From assembly GCA_037974665.1 (NCBI GenBank), contig CM075766.1:44567569-44631568 (forward strand): a DNA stretch of 64,000 bases, in the 5' to 3' direction. Under the pieces are notes generated by a model. That model was not told the DNA's origin. It did not search any database and was given only the letters and a program-made list of their open reading frames with translations. Each line of letters opens with the position of its first letter. The first letter of the stretch is position 1. The DNA is from Ehretia macrophylla (taxonomy: Eukaryota > Streptophyta > Magnoliopsida > Boraginales > Ehretiaceae). Shown piece after piece: positions 57,559-64,000 of the stretch. The position numbers and the translations under genes were made by a program.

Positions 57559-60500
57559 GTACGCTTTTATAATTTTCTTATTGAACAATTTTTTCTATTA
57601 ATTTCTTCTTCTTTTTTAATTGAAGCTGGTAATTTTATCGCATAATGTTGGGTTAAAGCTATGTTATTTTGCTTCTTTATTAACTGATGATGATCAAGAG
57701 CATTGAATTTTTCTTTTTAATTTGATCAGTAGTGTATGCTTAACTCTTTGATCGTTAGCTATATAATTTAATCTTATTACTTAGAAAAGTGATTTTCGAT
57801 TTGTAGCTAATAAAGATGTAATTTTTTAGGTTGATTTAGTACATGAAAAAGGTGTAATGCCTTATTAGCGATGTGTTTGCTGACGTTGTAATGGCAGAAT
57901 TGGGTTCGCCGCCCATCTCTTTTTCCTCTTTCTAGAGCCATTCTAAGTTTCATGTCGTAGCTTTCAAATACTTTCTAAACATTTTGCTTTCTGATGTTGT
58001 CATCTTCCCTCTTTCGCGGGCATTTGCATGTCACTACACTTTGCTTGCATTTTGCTTTTCTGAATTCTCCACTTCAAGAACGTTCTGCGAGTTGGATGTT
58101 AGCTTGTTTTCTTGGGCATGAATCCAACCTTTGATCAACAGACACGTGATATTGCATGTTATGGAAGCTAGTTATAGAAGGCAAGGTATTAGAAGGAACG
58201 AGTTCATCTAATTTTGAGCATTGGCCTTGCTTTGCTAATCTAGCTGAAATGTGTAATGGAGAGATGGACACTTCTACTCTAACATTTGTCCAGTATTGAT
58301 CTTTAATAAGTCACTAGAAAATTGTTTGGACTAGTTGTTTGCAGACCACATTTTACTATAGAATTTTATAGAATAGGCTCTCATTTTGTCCCAGTGCCAC
58401 TCGTGTTATTTTCTTACTTGAGGGTATGGTGGTGGATGTGCATGTGGACTTAATCTAATCTTATTGATGATCTGTGTTACAGTTATTTTCCTCACGGTTT
58501 TAAAGCATTTATGGGTTGTCATTTGCAGTTTTTTGAAGGATATGGATATCACGGAACATCCTTTGAGCAAACATATCGATGCTACCCAGCATCTTTTATT
58601 GATAAGGTTGGGATGCCTTGCTGTGCAAAATATTAATTCATTTCACCAATTATTTCCTCATATATGTACTACTCTTTTAATTGCTAGCTTAAATATTTGG
58701 TACTTATCATTTCACCAACGATTTCATCAATGCAAATTTTTCTTCGCACTCTTTGATAAGTCAAGAATTTCTCGGAGAACCAGTACTTCCTATATTTCGA
58801 TTATATTTTCTTTTCCCATCAAACTCTTTGAGTTGTTCCCCCAAAAAAATAGGAAAATATTTTTTTCTCAGTTATCGTTCTCACTCATTATTATCAAATT
58901 ATATCGCAATTCTGATTCCTTAGTATTTCAATTTTGCAGCCACAGATAGAAAATGGAGACAAAAGTAAGTTGCTCCGTTAAAACTTGTCAATTTATAAAC
59001 ATAATATTGGCAGCATGACATCTCATTTGCCTGTATTGTGTTTCAGTTATAATGCCTCCATCTGCCCTTGATCGTCTTGGTTAGTTCCCTTGGACGCTTG
59101 ACTGGTGTTTTTTATTTTAGATTTGATCTATAATCGTAATCGTAATTTAAGTCATATGTCTGCAGCATCTCTTCATATTGATTATCCCATGTTGTTTGAG
59201 CTTCGCAATGCTGCCGTTGAACGAGTTTCTCATTGTGGTGTTCTCGAGTTCCTTGCAGAAGAAGGCATGATATATATGCCATATTGGGTAAGCATGGTGT
59301 AGTTTTCAATGTTTAAGGTCAGCTGGTCCTGAAATAATTTACTTGTCTTTGCAGATGATGGAGAATTTGTTTTTACAAGAAGGAGATATCGTGCGAGTGA
59401 AAAATGTGACTCTTCCAAAGGGAACTTATGTTAAATTACAACCGCATACAAAGGACTTCTTGGATATTTCCAATCCTAAAGCCATGTGAGTTTACTTGTT
59501 GGCACTATCCACTTGCTCAATGCTTTTTGTGAAATTCGATGGCTGTCTCTATTATGAGATCTTAAATAACCACTCATGATGGAAAGCAGATAATAATTGT
59601 TAACCTAAAGGTTGTCCTAGTTTTTTTGTTTCTCTTCAATAGAAAGTGACACTGATGTTACAAGGAGGTCCGTGTGATGGTAGATTGATTTAGATATTTT
59701 GCGTGACTGTTTCCTTCTAAACTATAAGAACGGAATGTAATGTTGTAAAACAGTTCTCATATTCTTTTGGTCAAGAACCTAGAAATTTAGTTCATAGTCG
59801 GAAATGGGGAAACACTATTAGCAGTGCAAATGGTATCATAACTTGTGAGTGGATATCCTAAACTGATCTATAGAATTCTTCAGATTTGATGATACCAAAA
59901 ACATCTAAAAGCTGAAAGCACATTTTCAAGTGAAGGAATTTGAATGGAAGTTTATAGAATGTCAATCAAAGCCAACTATCTAGTGGAAGCATGAAGGATT
60001 TCTCTTCTTCTCCTTCTGGTTACCGAAGTGGAATAGTAGGTAGTAGGTTTATTTCATTTCCAATGGCTGCTCATAGAAGGGCCATGTTGGTCTTTTTAAT
60101 TCTATTCTTGGGTTGTGTGTCACATCGTTTGAATTTTCTCAGAAGACAATATTTGTTGTTAAGAGTAGTTGCCCAAACTTAGAAGGCAAAAAAATCTGTT
60201 GAACGGAGTGTCTTAGTTCCATGTATATTAATTCATTTATAGAATGGGTTAATCTTTCTGCAGCAAAAGCTTGTTGATTAAGTTACTTTTGAGAGTTAAG
60301 GTCTTCAAAGATTTGAGATTCCATTACATATCAGTCCCTATCTAAGAATGCATGCTAACTGATGAAGCAGTTATGTCTCTATGGTTTTATTTAATATTGG
60401 CAAAGTGGGAAAAAAGGAAAAATTTATCTATGTTAATTTGCAGTTGTAGGCTCAAGTTAACTCCTGTTCTTTCTGATGCAGCTTGGAGACGACGTTGAGG

Positions 60501-61953
60501 AACTTCTCTTGCTTGACCACAGGGGACAGTATCATGGTGGCGTACAACAATAAAAAGTACTACATAGATATTGTTGAGACAAACCCTTCTAGTGCAATAA
60601 GCATTATTGAAACAGACTGTGAAGTGGATTTCGCCCCTCCTCTTGATTATAAAGAACCGGAGAAGCCTGTCCCCACCGACAAAGCACCAGTAGAAGGTTC
60701 ATGTTCCTCCCTGTGTTACATTTCGTTTGACTCCAGAAAATAGAAGATAATATTTACATCTTATTGTAGTGTCCATCTATTGCAATATGGTGGTGTTTCG
60801 CTTTCTTATGTGCTTCTTACTATAGAAATACATTACTTACTGATCAAACACACACGCACACACCCTCTGCTCTTGTCCTTTACACTCAATATCATGAGGC
60901 CTGAATGTGTGGACTACCTATGCCTGAAACGTAAGGCATGCATGGGGTCACAATGTCAAAATATGCCAGTCTTATTCTCACAACGCCCATTACAGTACCT
61001 GAATTGATTTATTAGTTTCAGTGTGATACGGTGTTTCACTATTCATTACTTTTTCTGTATTTTCTTCCACTGAGAAAAGGCGGGGAAGTGGGGGAGTGGC
61101 TGGTGAAGGTGGAGTAGATTAGTTTATAGTTAGTTTAGTTAATAAGCTTCAAATTGAACTTTCTTAGTGACTTCAATTTTTTTATATTGCCTTGGATATA
61201 CTATTATCTGTGTGAGGTCTTATTGTGATCGACATTATAGCATCTGCACTTGTTTTATATGTGCTCAGAAAACTTAATACTATACCCATATTTTTGTGTA
61301 TTTGTGATGCATTCTTTGACTTGATAGCCGCAAGATGATGGGACAATTTTGCGATTTGCATTGACTGATATATTCAACATTTAGGAATTTGGCTTGATAC
61401 TAGAGCATGGAACTAATGATTTCCCCTTAGCATTGTATGCCACTAGTAAATTTGTCATTTCTTTGCTCAGTCAGTGAATCGGAATTTTGGTCATGCAGGG
61501 CAAGAGGCCCCAGCTGAGGCTGAACCAAAATTCAACCCATTTACTGGAGCTGGTAGGCGCTTGGATGGAAAACCACTTAACTACCAGCCTCCACCTGTTT
61601 CCTCATCCACATCCAAAAACAAGCAACCTCAAGTTTCCAGTGGTGGTAGTCAGGCTTCTGCAGCGTCCGGTTCACAAGGTACAAGTCGTCAGTCTCAGGG
61701 GAAGCTTGTGTTTGGCTCAAATGTAAACCGCAACAGGGAAACCCAAAAGGTCACACTCTCTCTTTCTCATGGGTTATTTTCCATCTTACAGACCAACGTG
61801 AAGTATGAAGGTTTTACTTACATCTGATCACTTGTTGATGTTTATGTTCTGCAGGAGCCTGCAAAAGGGACTAACACTAAGCAAGAGGAGCCAAAGAAAG
61901 AGGAGCCTAAGTTCCAAGCTTTTACTGGAAAGAAGTATTCGTTAAGAGGTTGA
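57556..61953 (+). CDS. UFD1: UFD1, ubiquitin fusion degradation protein 1 (318 aa, 9 coding exons)
   Basis: UFD1 pairs with NPL4 as an adaptor of the CDC48/p97 segregase, extracting ubiquitinated proteins for proteasomal and ER-associated degradation. Coding exons are 57556-57558, 58529-58606, 58940-58964, 59047-59079, 59166-59287, 59355-59485, 60482-60696, 61499-61749 and 61855-61953. They sum to 957 nt, keep frame throughout and use GT-AG splice sites. The first coding exon holds only the ATG, at the 3' end of a leader exon (57505-57558). The UFD1 double-psi barrel domain spans about residues 1-185 ([59 protein letters not shown]). Two SHP-type CDC48-binding boxes follow: [13 protein letters not shown] (about 215-227) and [13 protein letters not shown] at the C-terminus. 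Length matches Arabidopsis UFD1 (about 319). Confidence 0.96.
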
Positions 61954-62740
61954 CTGTAGATGAATCACGCCTTTCATTTACATTGTTGTGGGACAGAATA
62001 CACAGAGTTATATTTAACTGACATGATGTACAATTCAAGAACAGTGCTCTCTTGTTTGAAAAACGGAAGTATTGATCTATTTCTTTTTCTTTTGACTATT
62101 TTATTTCAAGTTTTACAATAGGCCTTCAATTGTGGGCTTGTTATTGCTCCTCTCATGCGCTTTATTGGACTGATCAACCCTCTACGTATCTCTCTGCCCT
62201 GCTAGAACAGCCTTTTCCCTTCTATCGAAAGACGAAGATGTAGTGTTAGTCATCCTACTTTGAGAAAGAATAAGAACAGAAGGGAGAGCTTTCTTTCATG
62301 TAATGTAGTGGCAACTAATAGGCTTTCAATTGTGGGCTTGCTATTGCTCTCTCTCTTTCTCTGTATTTGTCATTAACTACATATATAAATTGTCGTCATA
62401 GTAATTTTTTTTTTAGGCAAAATAACTAGACGCAGCCCTTGTCTCAATGTTTGAGGAATGTCTAAACTATTTAATATAAGACGAATTATAACCCTTGATG
62501 TCAGAAAAGTTGTTTTTAAGGTTTGAAACCGAGATTAAATATTCAACACATAGACACTTGCCGATTCTGTTTAGTCTATTTAATGAAACCTAGAAAAAGG
62601 AAAAAGGCCATCTTTCTTGTGGCAAATATGTAAAGGGAAAACGCAATTATAACAGTTGGCCTGACCCAAAATGGTCTTTGCAAACCACATTTAAAAAACT
62701 TGGTCAAATACAAGAAAGGCCTTCCACAAGATCCAATAAG
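61954..62740. other. UFD1 3' region and intergenic DNA
   Basis: The 3' untranslated region is followed by DNA with a direct repeat (ATAGGCYTTCAATTGTGGGCTTGyTATTGCTC at about 62119 and 62319, about 200 bp apart). No gene. Confidence 0.5.
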
Positions 62741-62750
62741 AAACTAGGCC

Positions 62751-62756
62751 GGCCCA
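62751..62756 (+). promoter_or_regulatory. Site II element, S31 promoter
   Basis: GGCCCA (reverse of TGGGCC) lies about 150 bp before the S31 start, in a setting usual for organellar ribosomal protein genes. Confidence 0.4.
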
Positions 62757-62906
62757 ACGTCACGCTGGTCAGAGTGTAAAACCAGAAAGTAAGGGCACAT
62801 CTTTTGCAATAATTAAAAAAATGAAGACCCGCTCCAGTAAAAAAGCCTAAAAGATAGCATCTACACAAAAGGTCCAGGGTTTAAGCTTTTGAAACAGTTA
62901 TCGGAA

Positions 62907-63200
62907 ATGGCGATGATGCAGTGGTGCGGCGCAGCAGCGAGGCGGATGATGATGATGACGAAAGCAGCAACCGATCAAAGGGTGGTCTTCTACTCATCGG
63001 TCACACCATCGTCGATGACGTCATCGGGAGGGGCGCCGATCCTGTGCGGCAGAGGGGACAAGAGGACAAAGAGAGGGAAGAGATTCAAAGGTTCGTACGG
63101 AAACGCAAGGCCCCAAAAGGAGAAAAAGATCGAACGCATTAAGGAGAAGGTCGAGGTGCCTAGCTCCACCCCTTGGCCCCTTCCCTTTAAACTTATCTGA
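62907..63200 (+). CDS. Mitochondrial small-subunit ribosomal protein bTHX/S31 (97 aa)
   Basis: This is a small, very basic protein of the mitochondrial ribosome small subunit, homologous to bacterial THX and its plastid counterpart. The start at 62907 (MAMMQWCGAAARRMMMM) gives a Met/Ala/Arg-rich presequence typical of mitochondrial import; the in-frame ATG at 62889 adds six residues and is less likely. The mature core at about residues 47-97 reads CGRGDKRTKRGKRFKGSYGN, then the Lys/Glu stretch KEKKIERIKEKVEVP and the conserved end STPWPLPFKLI, which I recall from plant mitochondrial S31. Single exon. A TA microsatellite and a T run follow the stop at once. Confidence 0.92.
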   Translation: MAMMQWCGAAARRMMMMTKAATDQRVVFYSSVTPSSMTSSGGAPILCGRGDKRTKRGKRFKGSYGNARPQKEKKIERIKEKVEVPSSTPWPLPFKLI

Positions 63201-63202
63201 AT

Positions 63203-63240
<38 letters not shown>

Positions 63241-64000
63241 GTTTTGCTAATGTTGTCAGATGATGTTGTAATGGGATTTTGTACTAGATTATTAGATGGT
63301 TTGGCATTAGACGACAATGACAAGAGAGATTATATGATATGAATGAATAAGTTTTCCTCATCTGTTTTTCAATACTAGCAGCATCCTAAAATGTTGATTT
63401 AAGTTGTTATACAAACTAGTAAGTGTTCTTTTTGCTCTCTTGTCGGATCAAACAATTAATGGTACGTACTTTAAAAAGACGTTTTGATTTAAGATGTTAT
63501 CGTAAATTATCGGCCGGAGGTTTGAGAGCTAGTATTTGCTTAACCATTTGACTGCACAGATTAGAAGAGGTAAAAGGGTTGCAAGGTCAATCTAAAAATG
63601 GGGAATAATTACTTTGCTGAGTGCCAAACACTTAAAAAAATTCTTGGGTCAATCTAAACTGACTCATTCCCGCACTTGTGAGTTCCGGACTTAACGAATA
63701 GTTTCTCCCAAACTACATATTCTTTTCCAGTCGCACAAGTTTGTTACATAGTCGCTAGTGCCTGGGAAAATTGTAATTGCAGAAAAGATGACAACTATAT
63801 CCTTTGGACAGCTTTGTTATCCGATGAATTCAGTTCAGGTTCATATATGGTGAAGAGATAATTTTTGAATGAGAAATTAGTAAACTACATTTGAGGGAAA
63901 GGAGTTGGTACCTTCTGTTACTGGCATTGTTTCGTTCGAAGTTTAGTGGAAGGATAACGAGTGTTTTACTATCGTACCAATATATATATTGACATATTAT
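63201..64000. other. S31 3' region and intergenic DNA
   Basis: A TA repeat (about 63205-63226) and T run (63227-63240) begin the 3' region. The remainder is AT-rich with no supported gene. Confidence 0.5.

Noticed and set aside
58464..58949. 161-codon open frame on the plus strand
   Set aside because: It overlaps UFD1 exon 2 in another frame and runs through the following intron. It is F/S/I-rich low-complexity DNA with no independent support.
61474..61827. 117-codon frame starting MNRNFGHAG as a separate gene
   Set aside because: It is UFD1 exon 8 read through intron sequence on both sides. The protein section belongs to UFD1.

Overview
This window is nuclear DNA of a flowering plant, most likely a eudicot. 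It has AT-rich intergenic DNA, split genes with GT-AG introns, plant-only families (SAUR, BASIC PENTACYSTEINE), and about a dozen plant transposon types. The exact genus cannot be told from sequence alone. All functional calls come from reading protein motifs; no database search was possible.

Layout. 1-3790 is the 3' part of a decayed Ty3/gypsy chromovirus ending in an LTR. 4030-4619 is a LINE remnant. 5638-6569 is a Harbinger-like MITE into which a complete TRIM retroelement has inserted. 9848-10282 is another MITE, lying just upstream of a SAUR auxin-response gene (10582-10896, +). 11-21 kb is gene-poor, with a LINE remnant, tandem duplications and a hAT-like element. A second SAUR gene is at 21623-22108 (-). 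Next come mitochondrial ATP synthase subunit e (24660-26736, -, 3 exons), a parvulin Pin1 isomerase (27937-29947, +, 2 exons), a 1057-bp non-autonomous hAT element with a perfect target duplication (31697-32753), a fold-back repeat, and intronless plastid amidophosphoribosyltransferase (34041-35792, +).

37331-39940 is the most unusual stretch. A MITE sits beside a tRNA-Leu(CAA) gene, and a roughly 2-kb nested tandem array lies between them. Each unit of the array carries a copied piece of the tRNA 3' end fused to the MITE end. After this come a group I bZIP factor (41123-43288, -), a MULE with 167-bp terminal inverted repeats (44731-46259), an unrecognised two-pass membrane protein (46745-47281, -), a class II BPC GAGA-binding factor (47996-49038 coding, -), the V-ATPase proteolipid VHA-c (52764-55658, +, with a SINE in its intron), UFD1 (57556-61953, +, 9 coding exons), and mitochondrial ribosomal protein bTHX/S31 (62907-63200, +).

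The genes do not form an operon or pathway cluster; this is ordinary plant gene order. Several housekeeping genes (ATP synthase e, VHA-c, UFD1, S31) share TGGGCY site II motifs upstream, and two of them also have a telo-box. The real novelty lies in the repeat fraction: complete small elements with intact target duplications, and the tRNA/MITE chimeric array. No CRISPR, prokaryotic defence or biosynthetic cluster was seen.
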